Source: an uncultured Eubacteriales bacterium (GTDB lineage: Bacteria; Bacillota; Clostridia; Oscillospirales; Oscillospiraceae). From it: 64,000 nucleotides of DNA. The position numbers were made by a program, and so were the translations under genes. This document shows, piece after piece, positions 22,885 through 31,556 of the stretch (position 1 is the first letter of the stretch; every line of letters begins with the position of its first letter). The stretch is from assembly GCA_900543625.1 (NCBI GenBank), contig UQSF01000007.1:1-64000 (forward strand), given 5' to 3'. A model generated the notes under the pieces. That model saw only the letters and a list, made by a program, of their open reading frames with translations. It was not told where the DNA came from and ran no database searches.

Positions 22885-23691
22885 CTACTTTTCGCGAAAC
22901 GTCACATAGAGCGTATGGTTGCTGTCGACATTCATAAACGAGTAGCTCGTCAGCGGCAGGACAGTCATCCCGTCGATGACCAGCGTTGCGACCTCGTAGC
23001 CCTCCTTCGGGGTGATCGTGAACGACACGCTGCCGCCCTCGGCCACCTTCTGATTACCGCTCGGACTGACACTGCCGCCGGCGCCGCACGTGACCGTGAC
23101 GGTGAATTCCTTCTTCTCCGGCCCGTTGGAGATGGTGACATAGATCGTCGTGCCGGGCTTGACCATCGTACCGCCGACCGGGCTCTGGCGCGCAACGGAG
23201 CCCTTTTGCACATTGTCATCGTAGGCCGTACCGTTTTTCTCCACAGTGACGCCGAGGCTCTTGGCCGTCGCCTGCGCCTGCTCGAACGAGAGGCCGACAA
23301 AGCTCGGGATCGCGACCGGGGTGTCCTCCGGAGCGGTGGTCTCCTCCTTCGGTCCGAGCGAGACAACGAATGCAACTGTCTGCCGGTGCTTGAGCTGCGT
23401 GCCCTCATTCACGTCCTGACGGATGACGATGCCCTTGGTCTCACTGCTGTTTTCATAGGTGATGCTCGGCTCCGCGTCAAGCTCCGCAAGCTGCGCCTTG
23501 GCCGACTCCTCGGTCTGGCCGACAAGGTTGGGCAGGATGCGCTCGCTGCCCTTGTGGAAATTAAACACGCCGGACAGTGCACAGATCACGACCGTGACGA
23601 GTGCGAGCATCGCCGTGACCGCGGTAACTGTCAGGCGCCGGCGCTCGCTCATGCGCCGGACGCGGCGGCGTGTGGTTTTGGGTTGACTCAT
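22885..23691 (-). CDS. Membrane-anchored PASTA-domain protein
   Basis: A 268-aa protein with a basic N-terminus, one membrane helix (VTAVTAMLALVTVVICALSG, about residues 22-41), two PASTA domains (LPNLVGQTEESAKAQL...; IPSFVGLSFEQAQATAKSLG...) and a C-terminal bacterial-repeat module (GGSVSPSGNQKVAEGGSVSF). PASTA domains bind muropeptides or peptidoglycan. No kinase or transpeptidase domain is attached, unlike PrkC or PBP2x, so it looks like a stand-alone wall-binding protein. Partner unknown. Confidence 0.78.
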   Translation of the reverse strand: MSQPKTTRRRVRRMSERRRLTVTAVTAMLALVTVVICALSGVFNFHKGSERILPNLVGQTEESAKAQLAELDAEPSITYENSSETKGIVIRQDVNEGTQLKHRQTVAFVVSLGPKEETTAPEDTPVAIPSFVGLSFEQAQATAKSLGVTVEKNGTAYDDNVQKGSVARQSPVGGTMVKPGTTIYVTISNGPEKKEFTVTVTCGAGGSVSPSGNQKVAEGGSVSFTITPKEGYEVATLVIDGMTVLPLTSYSFMNVDSNHTLYVTFREK

Positions 23692-23798
23692 ATTTTTTCC
23701 TCCGGATCAACAGGATGGATAGAAATTTCGATGAAACAAGTATATAATAGCATAGACGCAGCGTTTTGACAAATGTTCGTTTTTGGGAGGATCTTTGC

Positions 23799-24506
23799 AT
23801 GAAAAAAATCGCACTCGTGACCGGCGCATCGCGCGGCATCGGCAAGGCCGCCGCATTGGCGCTGGCGCGCGACGGCTGGACGGTACACGTCAACTACATA
23901 CAGTCGCAGGCGGCTGCCGAGGCAGTCGCGGCGCAGACCGGCGGACTTGCCATCCGCGCCGACGTGAGCGACGCGCAGGCCGTCGCCGCCATGTTCGAGC
24001 AGACGGGGCCGGTCGATCTGCTGGTGAATAACGCCGGCATCGCGGTCTACGGTCTTCTGACGGATCTCGACCCCGACGTGTGGCAGCGGCTCTTTGATGT
24101 CAACGTCACGGGCACCTACAATTGCTGCCGGTTCGCCATCCCGCCGATGGTGCACGAAAAGGCCGGACACATCATCAACCTCACCTCCATCCTCGGCATG
24201 AACGGCGCCTCGTGTGAGGCGGCCTATTCGGCCACGAAGGGCGCGATCGTCGCGTTCACGAAGGCGATGGCAAAGGAGCTCGGCCCGTCCGGCATCCGCG
24301 TTAACTGCGTCGCCCCCGGCTGCATTGACACCGACATGATCGCAAACCTCAGCCCCGAGGATAAAGCGGAGCTCGCCGAAAGCACGTCCCTCGGGCGCAT
24401 GGGCACGGCGGAGGAAGTCGGCGATGCGATCGCGCTGCTGGCGAGCGAGCGCGCCCGCTTCGTGACCGGGCAGGTGTTCGGCGTGGACGGCGGACTGCTC
24501 ATCTGA
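23799..24506 (+). CDS. fabG: Short-chain dehydrogenase, FabG-like 3-oxoacyl-ACP reductase
   Basis: A 235-aa Rossmann reductase. The cofactor motif is TGASRGIGKA at residues ~9-18, NNAGIA follows, and the catalytic residues appear as Ser in NLTSILGMNG and Tyr/Lys in AAYSATKGA. The end VDGGLLI is typical of FabG. The ATG at 23799 follows GGGAGGATCTTTGC; an earlier start lacks a site. It stands alone rather than in a fab operon, so another SDR substrate is possible. Confidence 0.82.
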   Translation: MKKIALVTGASRGIGKAAALALARDGWTVHVNYIQSQAAAEAVAAQTGGLAIRADVSDAQAVAAMFEQTGPVDLLVNNAGIAVYGLLTDLDPDVWQRLFDVNVTGTYNCCRFAIPPMVHEKAGHIINLTSILGMNGASCEAAYSATKGAIVAFTKAMAKELGPSGIRVNCVAPGCIDTDMIANLSPEDKAELAESTSLGRMGTAEEVGDAIALLASERARFVTGQVFGVDGGLLI

Positions 24507-24517
24507 ATCAGGCGCAA

Positions 24518-24554
24518 AAAACAGGTGCATACCGTTCCGGTATGCACCTGTTTC
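24518..24554. terminator. Bidirectional terminator between fabG-like gene and ricT
   Basis: A long perfect stem (AAACAGGTGCATACC and complement, 24519-24533/24539-24553) with A and T flanks, serving the convergent genes on both sides. Confidence 0.75.
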
Positions 24555-24612
24555 AGCTTATCAAAGAGCCTCGCAGAGTTTCGCTGCCGATGCGGCGAAA
24601 GAACGTTCCATC

Positions 24613-25983
24613 TCATTCTGCCTTCGGCGTGTCGGGCGCGGTATTGCCGGGCTTGGCATTGCCGGGCGCTGCGGACTTGTTGCGTCCGCGGCCGCCGCGA
24701 TGCCGGCGGCGGTGATTGTCCGCGCGCTTTTCACCACTCTGTGCAGCGCCGTCGGCCGGCTTAGCCGCCGGAGCTTGCGCACGGCTGCGCTCCGGATGCT
24801 CACCTGCCGGTTTATCACCGGGCTTGCGTGCGCCGGGCTTGCGGTTGGACTGGGACTTCTGGCGCTGCGGCTGCTTGGGCTTTGCGCCCTCCTTCGCACC
24901 GTCCTTCGCGGCCTCCTTTGCGGCGTGCTCCGCCCTCGGGGCAGTCTGCGCATCGGCAGGCTTCTTCCCGCCATGACCGCGGGAGCGGCGACGCGGACGC
25001 TTTTTCTTCTCGCCCTGCTCGGCGCTCGCGCCATCGGGCTTCTTGTCACCGTAGACATCATCCGCAAACAGCTGCGGCAGCGCCCACGGGTCTTCCTTCG
25101 GCTCCTCATCGCGCACCGGCTTCGGCCGGTCCTTGAGCAGCGACGGCAGCGGTTCGCCCGGCTTCGGGCGGCCGCCGGGGATCACGGCGATCTCGTCGGC
25201 CTGATAGCTTTTGAACACATCCTCACCCTGACCGTCAAGTTTGACCTTCAGGCTGCTGCGCAGGATGTTGACCGACGACACTGTGCCGTAGCCCGCAGGC
25301 GTCTCGACAAAGGCACCGACCTTCGGTACAGCCTTGACCAGATCCTCATACGCCGCCTGCTCATAGCGCAGGCAGCACATCAGGCGGCCGCAGGCGCCGG
25401 AGATCTTCGACGGGTTGAGCGACATGGACTGCACCTTCGCCATCTTCGTCGAGACGGGCTGAAAGTCGTCCAGAAACTGGCTGCAGCAGTACGGACGGCC
25501 GCAGATGCCGATGCCGCCGAGCATCTTTGCCTCATCGCGCACACCGATCTGGCGCAGCTCGATGCGGTTGCGGAACACGGAGGCGAGATCCTTGACCAGC
25601 TCGCGGAAATCAACACGCCCGTCGGACGTGAAGAAGAACATGGTCTTGTTGCCCTCGAAGCTGCACTCGACGTCCACGAGCTTCATATCCAGACCGTGCT
25701 CGGCGATTTTCTGCTTGCAGATCTGAAACGCCTCTTTTTCGCGGCGGCGGTTGATCTCCTCGATGCGCAGGTCGTCCTTTGTGGCGATGCGCGCAAGCGA
25801 GCGCAGCGGCTGCACGACCGTCTCGTCCGGCACGACGTGGTTTCCGAGAACGCACTCTGCCAACTCCAAGCCGCGCGAGGTCTCGACGACGACCTTGTCG
25901 CCCGTGCGCACGGCGATTCCGTGCGGGTCAAAGAAATAGACCTTGCCGCGGTTTTTGAATTTCACACTGATTACTTCTGTCAA
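24613..25983 (-). CDS. ricT: PSP1-domain protein RicT (YaaT) with long basic tail
   Basis: A 456-aa protein. The PSP1 core (about residues 1-285) includes CGRPYCCSQFL and CGRLMCCLRYEQ, the Cys-rich signature of RicT/YaaT, which in Bacillus joins the Y-complex controlling RNA maturation and sporulation. Residues ~300-456 are an unusual low-complexity Lys/Arg/Pro/Ala tail (GEKKKRPRRRSRGHGGKK and similar), likely disordered and RNA-binding. It starts 10 bases after holB with a TTG (25983) behind GTGAGGATACCAAA; no ATG is well placed. The holB-ricT order is conserved in Firmicutes. Confidence 0.88.
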   Translation of the reverse strand: MTEVISVKFKNRGKVYFFDPHGIAVRTGDKVVVETSRGLELAECVLGNHVVPDETVVQPLRSLARIATKDDLRIEEINRRREKEAFQICKQKIAEHGLDMKLVDVECSFEGNKTMFFFTSDGRVDFRELVKDLASVFRNRIELRQIGVRDEAKMLGGIGICGRPYCCSQFLDDFQPVSTKMAKVQSMSLNPSKISGACGRLMCCLRYEQAAYEDLVKAVPKVGAFVETPAGYGTVSSVNILRSSLKVKLDGQGEDVFKSYQADEIAVIPGGRPKPGEPLPSLLKDRPKPVRDEEPKEDPWALPQLFADDVYGDKKPDGASAEQGEKKKRPRRRSRGHGGKKPADAQTAPRAEHAAKEAAKDGAKEGAKPKQPQRQKSQSNRKPGARKPGDKPAGEHPERSRAQAPAAKPADGAAQSGEKRADNHRRRHRGGRGRNKSAAPGNAKPGNTAPDTPKAE

Positions 25984-25993
25984 TTTGGTATCC

Positions 25994-26785
25994 TCACTTC
26001 TGAACACGCGCCTGCACGCCGGAAACGGACAGCAGGCCAAAGATATGCTTTACGCTGACGTTGGCGCGGCGGTATTGCTCACAGGTCTCGATCAGGCGCA
26101 GCTGCTGCGCGCACAGCATCTCCGGCAAAAGCGTCTGCCCCGGCTGCGCCAGCAGCTCCACGAGCCGGTGCTGCACCGCGGGCAAAAACTCCGCAAGCGT
26201 CTGCGCCTCCATGCCCTCGTGCGCGAGACACCAGCGCAGGATCGTCATGCGATCCTGCGACGCGACCGCGTGCAGGTAATCGTCCGCCAAAGCGCGCATC
26301 TCCTCCGACTCCAGCGGCTGCTCGGTCGGGTCGCGCAGCAGCGCACAGCGCGAGCGCACCGTCGTCAGCAGCGAATCCGGGCTTGCGGCCGCAAGAATGA
26401 ACGCCGCGCTGCGCGGCGGCTCCTCCAGCAGCTTCAAAAACGCATTCTGCGCATTGAGATTCATCAGCTCTGCCTGACGCAGAACGTAGACCTTCTTTTC
26501 CGCCTCGCTCGGCAGGATGTATGCCGTGGCCGCAACACTGCGGATCTGATCGACCTTGATCACAGGGGTCTTGCCGCTGCGATCCGGCTCGACATAGATC
26601 ACGTCCGGATGCACATGGTCATAGACCTTGCGACAGTCCCGGCACGCGCGGCACGGGCGCACGCCGTCGCTGCGGCAGAGCATGGCCGCCGTCAGATCGA
26701 GCGCCAGCCGCTCGCGCGCCTGCTCAGACTGCGACACGACGATATACGAATGCAGCAGATGCTCCTGCGGTTGAAATTGCAGCAT
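25994..26785 (-). CDS. holB: DNA polymerase III delta-prime subunit
   Basis: A 263-aa clamp-loader subunit, short but within range. The N-terminal AAA+ part shows LHSYIVVSQSEQARERLALD in place of a strict Walker A, as expected for delta-prime, then four Cys (CRSDGVRPCRACRDC) for zinc, and AELMNLNAQNAFLKLLEEPP, the conserved sensor region. The ATG at 26785 follows GAAAGGAGCGCGCGT. It is in an operon with ricT. Confidence 0.88.
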   Translation of the reverse strand: MLQFQPQEHLLHSYIVVSQSEQARERLALDLTAAMLCRSDGVRPCRACRDCRKVYDHVHPDVIYVEPDRSGKTPVIKVDQIRSVAATAYILPSEAEKKVYVLRQAELMNLNAQNAFLKLLEEPPRSAAFILAAASPDSLLTTVRSRCALLRDPTEQPLESEEMRALADDYLHAVASQDRMTILRWCLAHEGMEAQTLAEFLPAVQHRLVELLAQPGQTLLPEMLCAQQLRLIETCEQYRRANVSVKHIFGLLSVSGVQARVQK

Positions 26786-26888
26786 ACGCGCGCTCCTTTC
26801 CAGCATACATTGTTTATTTTACCCGCTGCGGCCGGTTTCGTCAATCACATTTGCGGGTGAAAACAAAAAAGCCCGCGCCCGCAGACAC

Positions 26889-26923
26889 AAAAAAGCAGAC
26901 AGCACGGCGGCTGTCTGCTTTTT
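26889..26923 (-). terminator. Terminator after acpP
   Basis: Stem GCAGACAGC/GCTGTCTGC (26895-26903/26910-26918) with A and T flanks. On the minus strand it ends the rpmH-to-acpP transcript before the holB promoter region. Confidence 0.8.
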
Positions 26924-26936
26924 CAGATGTAAGTGC

Positions 26937-27161
26937 TCAGGTGTTCTTCTCGAGGTAATCCACGACCTGACGAACGGTGGTCAGCTCAGCCGCCTTCTCG
27001 TCTTCGATCGTGATGCCGTAGGCATCCTCGATGGACATGACCAGCTCCACGACGTCGAGCGAATCCGCGCCGAGATCGTCCGCGATGTTGGTGTCCATGG
27101 TGATGGTGTTTTCGTCCACCTCAAACTGGTGGGCAAGCAGTTTTCTCACTTGTTCGAACAT
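26937..27161 (-). CDS. acpP: Acyl carrier protein
   Basis: A 74-aa carrier protein. The phosphopantetheine site is Ser in LGADSLDVVELVMSIED, and the helix-IV end TTVRQVVDYLEKN is standard. The ATG at 27161 was chosen after AGGAGGAAACGGTATT. Its place at the end of the rpmH-rnpA-yidD-yidC-jag cluster is unusual, since acpP normally sits with fab genes. It carries growing acyl chains for fatty acid synthesis. Confidence 0.95.
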   Translation of the reverse strand: MFEQVRKLLAHQFEVDENTITMDTNIADDLGADSLDVVELVMSIEDAYGITIEDEKAAELTTVRQVVDYLEKNT

Positions 27162-27187
27162 AATACCGTTTCCTCCTAAGTCTCTCG

Positions 27188-27958
27188 TCAGCTCCACTCG
27201 CGGCTGACCGGTTTGTTGCTGGGGCGCTGCGGCTTCTCATAGGAGACCACAACGCGGCGGTTCGGCTCGGTACCGGTCGAACTCGTCGTCACGCCTTCGT
27301 AGTCCTGCAGCGCCGTGTGGATAACGTGACGCTCATAAGAATTCATCGGCTCAAGCGCCATGCTGCGCTTGTACTTGACGGCCTTGGCGGCCATCTTCTC
27401 GGCCAGACGCACGAGCGACTCCTCGCGCTTGGCGCGGTAGCTCTCGGCGTCGACGCTGATGTGCATGTGCTTATCGCTGCCGCGGTTGACCGCATAGTTG
27501 GTCAGGTGCTGGATGGCATCGAGCGTCTCGCCGCGGCGGCCGATGACGGCGCCCATACCGCTGCCGGACAGATTCACGTTCACACCGCCGTTGTCACGCG
27601 CGGTGATGTCGATCTGCGCCTGAATGCCCATGTGCTCAAGCAGGCCGCTGACGAACGTGCGGATGCGCGCATAGCTCTCCGGCTCGTCCGCCGGTGCGGC
27701 GGGCTCCACGCTCGCCTCCGGCTCGGCGGCCGGCGCCTGCGCCTCGGCGGGCGCAGCCTCCTGCTCCGTCTCCTCATCCGGCGCCTCATACTGCACGCGG
27801 ATCACCGCGGGGCTGGCACCGATGCCGAGGAAGCCGGACTTGGCGCGCTCAACGATCTCAACGGAAACATCATCCCGGTCAAGGCCAAGCTCCTCGAGCG
27901 CGGCGGCAATGGCCGCCTCTTCCGTCTTGCCGGACTTTTCCAGTGTTTTTAACATCAT
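27188..27958 (-). CDS. jag: Jag/KhpB RNA-binding protein
   Basis: A 256-aa protein with Jag_N (AALEELGLDRDDVSVEIVER, then GFLGIG), an Ala/Glu/Pro-rich linker, a KH domain with GAVIGRRGETLDAIQHLTNY and a C-terminal R3H domain (SYERHVIHTALQDYEGV). KhpB proteins pair with KhpA and bind many RNAs, affecting cell division and wall genes. Its start overlaps the yidC stop (ATGA), so it is translationally coupled to yidC, as in most Firmicutes. Confidence 0.93.
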   Translation of the reverse strand: MMLKTLEKSGKTEEAAIAAALEELGLDRDDVSVEIVERAKSGFLGIGASPAVIRVQYEAPDEETEQEAAPAEAQAPAAEPEASVEPAAPADEPESYARIRTFVSGLLEHMGIQAQIDITARDNGGVNVNLSGSGMGAVIGRRGETLDAIQHLTNYAVNRGSDKHMHISVDAESYRAKREESLVRLAEKMAAKAVKYKRSMALEPMNSYERHVIHTALQDYEGVTTSSTGTEPNRRVVVSYEKPQRPSNKPVSREWS

Positions 27959-29208
27959 TCAGTACTCTCCTGTTTTCCTTCGGAACCCTCGGACACCGGC
28001 TGCTCCGTCTGCGGAGCGGCAGTCGCGTCCGACTGATAATGATCCCGCGCATAGGCACGGCCACGCGCATAGCGGCGGTTGCCGACCTGAGACTCCGGCA
28101 CAGCATTCGGCTCGACGCCGAGACGCTCGCGGCGGGCAGCGCGCTCTTCACGCATCGCCGCAGCCTTGCGCTCGTCATCCTTCTGCTTCTGGCTGGCCTG
28201 GATCTTCTTCTTACTGGTGTTGGGGTTGACAACGGTCTCACCGGCAGCTTTCAGGCGCTCGGTCTCGAGACGCTTGCGCTCAAGTTCGGCATCACGCTCT
28301 TTTTCGCGCGCGATGCGCTCGGCGTCGAGCTTGTCGAACTGCTTGTTGAAGACCTTCGTCAGGCTGACATCACGCAGGATGCCGAGGATGCTGTTGACGA
28401 TCCAGTAAATGCCCAGAGCGGCCGGCATCGTGTAGCAGATCCACAGCGACACGAGCGGCATCATGAGCATCATGGTCTTGTTGGTCGCAGCGGCCTGCTG
28501 GTTGCCGGCGGGCTGCGGGGTCATCGACGTGCTGATCTTCATCGACAGCCAAGACAGCAGCGCCGAAACGATCGGGATCAGGAACAGACCGAGCGCCGGA
28601 AGCCAGACGGCCTTGTTGCTCCAGTCAAACGTCCAGATCTTGAACGACGGCTGCTGGCCCATGTTCAGGCCGATGAAGGAATAGTCCAGATCCAGCAGCT
28701 TGCCGGAATAATCGCCGAGGGCGCCGGTCACGGCGTCCCAGTTCTGATGGATCAGGTCGGCGATCTGGATCTCCTGATAGGCGGATTTCGCCTGTGCGAC
28801 ATAGCCCGCATTGGTCGTGACCCAGTCGGTCAGCTGCGTGACTGCTTCCGCGCCAAGGCCCATCATCTTCGTCAGCGGCTGACGGATGACGCTGTAGAGC
28901 GCGATCAGGATCGGGAACGGGATCAAGCTCCAGAGGCAGCCGGACATCGGGTTGATCTTCTCCTCCCGGTAGAGCTTGGCCATCTCCTCATTGAGCTTTT
29001 GCTGGTTTCCCTCGTGCCGGCGCTGAAGCTCCGTGATCCGCGGCTGAAGGCGGCTGGTGCGCATCATGCTCTTCTTGCTCTTGGCCATGAACGGAAGCAA
29101 AATCAGGTTCACGACGACGCCGAAGAGGACGACCGCCCAACCATAGCTGCCGGTCAGATCGTAGAGCGCTCTGAGCAGCCAGGCAAAGGGTGCAGTAATC
29201 CAGGACAT
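27955..29208 (-). CDS. yidC: Membrane protein insertase YidC
   Basis: A 417-aa insertase of the YidC/Oxa1 family that places membrane proteins in the bilayer, alone or with SecYEG. The core has YGWAVVLFGVVVNLILLPFM, then KSKKSMMRTSRLQPRITELQ, the cytoplasmic hairpin, and later helices ending ALGIYWIVNSILGILRD. The C-terminal ~110 residues are charged and probably contact ribosomes. Longer than Bacillus SpoIIIJ because of insert regions. Neighbours yidD, rnpA and jag confirm the assignment. Confidence 0.95.
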   Translation of the reverse strand: MSWITAPFAWLLRALYDLTGSYGWAVVLFGVVVNLILLPFMAKSKKSMMRTSRLQPRITELQRRHEGNQQKLNEEMAKLYREEKINPMSGCLWSLIPFPILIALYSVIRQPLTKMMGLGAEAVTQLTDWVTTNAGYVAQAKSAYQEIQIADLIHQNWDAVTGALGDYSGKLLDLDYSFIGLNMGQQPSFKIWTFDWSNKAVWLPALGLFLIPIVSALLSWLSMKISTSMTPQPAGNQQAAATNKTMMLMMPLVSLWICYTMPAALGIYWIVNSILGILRDVSLTKVFNKQFDKLDAERIAREKERDAELERKRLETERLKAAGETVVNPNTSKKKIQASQKQKDDERKAAAMREERAARRERLGVEPNAVPESQVGNRRYARGRAYARDHYQSDATAAPQTEQPVSEGSEGKQESTE

Positions 29209-29246
29209 AAGACGACTCCAATTCTTAAATTCTTAGGATTTCCCGG

Positions 29247-29465
29247 TCATGGCACCGGGTCGTAAAATTCGTGCTCACCCGTATGGAACGGATGGCAGCG
29301 GCATATGCGCTTGACGGCGAGCCACGAGCCCTTGAGCGCTCCGTATTTCTGCAGAGCCTCGAGCGCATACTCCGAGCAGGTCGGAATGAACCGGCAGCAG
29401 GGCGGCTTGAGCGGCGAAATGTACCGGCGGTAAAACTTCACGAGGGCAATGAGCAGACGCTTCAT
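29247..29465 (-). CDS. yidD: Membrane protein insertion efficiency factor YidD
   Basis: A 72-aa protein with the family signature [29 protein letters not shown] and [18 protein letters not shown]. It assists YidC-dependent insertion from the inner face of the membrane. The ATG at 29465 overlaps the rnpA stop by four bases, the normal coupled arrangement. Confidence 0.94.
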   Translation of the reverse strand: MKRLLIALVKFYRRYISPLKPPCCRFIPTCSEYALEALQKYGALKGSWLAVKRICRCHPFHTGEHEFYDPVP

Positions 29466-29815
29466 GCGCCGCCATCCCCTTCCGTCAGCAGGCCAAGCTT
29501 GGCGCAGGCCGACAAAAACGCAGTCTCGAGCTGATGATAGTCCGCCGCGCACGCGCGCACGCGCGACACGACGACCAGATCATATCCGCGCACGATCTCC
29601 CGCTCATGCAGGCGATAGATCTCCCGCAGGCGGCGGCGGATGCGGTTGCGCACAACGGCATGGCCGACCTTGTTGGACACGGTGTAGCCGATGCGGCTGC
29701 GGCCCGAATGGTTTTTCCGGCAGTAGACCACCAGATAAGCGTTGGCGCAGCTTTTCCCCTTCGAGTACAGACGCCGGAATTCATAGTTCTTTTTGAGTGT
29801 GCTGGTAAATTCCAA
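29462..29815 (-). CDS. rnpA: Ribonuclease P protein component
   Basis: The ~117-aa protein subunit of RNase P, which trims tRNA 5' leaders. It has [16 protein letters not shown] at the start and the RNR motif in [20 protein letters not shown]. The start appears to be TTG at 29815 behind GGGGGAGACTT; an upstream TTG would add 13 residues without a good ribosome site. It is between rpmH and yidD as usual. Confidence 0.92.
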   Translation of the reverse strand: MEFTSTLKKNYEFRRLYSKGKSCANAYLVVYCRKNHSGRSRIGYTVSNKVGHAVVRNRIRRRLREIYRLHEREIVRGYDLVVVSRVRACAADYHQLETAFLSACAKLGLLTEGDGGA

Positions 29816-29925
29816 AAGTCTCCCCCGATTCTCTCCGATGCAGCTTCCGGACAAATGCCTTTAGGGCGGAAAGTTCCCGCCCTGAAAAACATCATTAAGA
29901 AGTCTGCCTGCTCACGCGCAACAAC

Positions 29926-30060
29926 TCAGTAGGTGAGCTGCTTTCTGCCCTTCGCTCTGCGGCGGGACAGAACCTTGCGGCCGTTGGCAGTCGCCATTCT
30001 CTTGCGGAAGCCGTGCTCTTTTTTGCGCTGACGCTTCTTGGGCTGGTAGGTACGGAACAT
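29926..30060 (-). CDS. rpmH: 50S ribosomal protein L34
   Basis: A 44-aa basic protein: [20 protein letters not shown] at the start and [13 protein letters not shown] at the end, exactly the L34 pattern. It is the first gene of the cluster running down to acpP. ATG follows a GAAAGGAGAAATCACC site. Confidence 0.97.
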   Translation of the reverse strand: MFRTYQPKKRQRKKEHGFRKRMATANGRKVLSRRRAKGRKQLTY

Positions 30061-30118
30061 GGTGATTTCTCCTTTCGATCATACTCAACAGCGGCTTGTG
30101 CCGCCGTAGTTGGCAAAA

Positions 30119-30183
30119 AGTATCCGACGCCAGACGTCTGACGCCGGATACATATTATACTATACTAATTTCCGGTCTGTCAA
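30119..30183 (-). promoter_or_regulatory. rpmH promoter and 5' hairpin
   Basis: On the minus strand TTGACA (30183-30178), 18-base spacer and TATAAT (30159-30154) make a near-consensus promoter. An inverted repeat GTATCCGaCG/CGcCGGATAC, with CAGACGTCTG inside it, lies at 30119-30150, just at the expected transcript start. It would form a 5' hairpin in the mRNA or act as an operator. Confidence 0.75.
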
Positions 30184-30223
30184 CCTTCATTTTTCGCATT
30201 CGCCGCTGATGTGCCGTGTCAAG

Positions 30224-31225
30224 TCACTGCGCGTCGGAGCGCGTGTATGTATCCGCGATCCTGGCGAGCATCTCCTGCATCTCCTGCCGTGCCGACGGCG
30301 GCGAGAGGATCTCTACGTCCGTGCCGAAGCCGAAGAGCCACGCGTAGAACTTCGGGCTCGTGACCACGTTGAGCGAGACGGTGAAATGCTCCGCTCCGTC
30401 CTCGACCACGATCACGTCCTTGCCGAAGCGGTCGAGCACCGAGCCGATCAGATGATTGGCAAAGCGCAGACGTACCGTGCGCTCCTCGCCGGTGAACATG
30501 CTGAACACTTTTTTTGTATACGCAGACAGGTCCTGCTCGGAAAAGTCCTCCATACCCTCGCGCGGCGCATCGAGCGCGGAGATATCCGTCATCTTGTCCA
30601 CGCGGTAGTGCTTGCGCAGCTGCGCCTCAGCGTCCCATGCCAGCAGATAGTAGTTTTCGTTATCCCACATCAGCGCCATCGGGCTGACGATGTAGAACGC
30701 ACCGTCCTTACGGTAGTGCCGCTGCTTGTCGATCGTGTACTCAAAGTAGTGGAAGCGGATCTGCCGGTCGCGGGAAATGGCATCGGCGATCTCGTCTACA
30801 TTATAGTATACGCTCTCGTTCATGCTCTTGACGCGGCCGCGGACATAGACCTGCCGCTGCAGGAGCTGTGCGTCGTAAATGCTCGCAAGGCCTTCGATCT
30901 TCTTGATGAGCGACAGCGTCTTCTTGTGCGTGATGAATTTCGACGACTGCACGCTGTCGACCAGCAGCTTGAGCTCCGGTACTTCAAACGAGCGTGCGCC
31001 AATGTAATACCCGGTCGTGCGCGACTTCGTCTGCACAATGTCCAGCCCGAAGGTGCGCAGGGACTCCAGATCGTTATAGATGCTCTTGCGCTCCGCCGCA
31101 ACGCCGTGTCTGGCAAGCTCCGAGATCATCTCCGGCACGGTCATCGGGTGGCGTTCATCCGTCTGCTGCAGCAGGATCTCCATCAGGTACAGCAGCTTTA
31201 ATTTCTGATTCGGTGATTTCGGCAT
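30224..31225 (-). CDS. WYL-domain transcriptional regulator
   Basis: A 333-aa regulator with an N-terminal winged helix (KLKLLYLMEILLQQTDERHP, then VPEMISELARHGVAAERKSI) and a WYL domain (about 150-230) with YIVSPMALMWDNENYYLLAW, followed by the WCX-type C-terminal extension (FGKDVIVVEDG... ). WYL domains bind nucleic acid or nucleotide ligands and control DNA-damage or defence genes in some bacteria. The ATG at 31225 follows AGAGAGGGAGCT. No defence cluster is adjacent, so targets are probably distant. Confidence 0.85.
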   Translation of the reverse strand: MPKSPNQKLKLLYLMEILLQQTDERHPMTVPEMISELARHGVAAERKSIYNDLESLRTFGLDIVQTKSRTTGYYIGARSFEVPELKLLVDSVQSSKFITHKKTLSLIKKIEGLASIYDAQLLQRQVYVRGRVKSMNESVYYNVDEIADAISRDRQIRFHYFEYTIDKQRHYRKDGAFYIVSPMALMWDNENYYLLAWDAEAQLRKHYRVDKMTDISALDAPREGMEDFSEQDLSAYTKKVFSMFTGEERTVRLRFANHLIGSVLDRFGKDVIVVEDGAEHFTVSLNVVTSPKFYAWLFGFGTDVEILSPPSARQEMQEMLARIADTYTRSDAQ

Positions 31226-31556
31226 AGCTCCCTCTCTTCTCTGCTTCCACGCACATATCCAACGCATGGAATGGTTGCATTTTATCACAAATATCTGTCA
31301 CAAAAAAGCACCCATGCAGAAAGTGCGCAGTTTTCTGCATAATTTACATCGTTTTTGGCACCCGGATACAGTTTTCGGAGACAGCTTCCAGCATGGTCGT
31401 TCCATTTCTGCATGCAGCCGCGCTCTGCCTCCCTCCCCGGTTTCCCACATCATAGCAAAAGGAGAGTCCCATAATCAGGACTCTCCTCTTGCCATCACAA
31501 AAATGATAAAAAGCGGGCAGCGCATACGCACCGCCCGTAGATCAGATCGGAAGCTG
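31226..31556. other. 331-base gap with two hairpins
   Basis: Holds an AT-rich promoter-like stretch for the WYL gene, a hairpin ATGCAGAA/TTCTGCAT (31314-31321/31333-31340), and a stem GGAGAGTCC/GGACTCTCC (about 31461-31487) that, with TTTTGC on the minus strand, can terminate the phn transcript. No gene seen. Confidence 0.5.
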
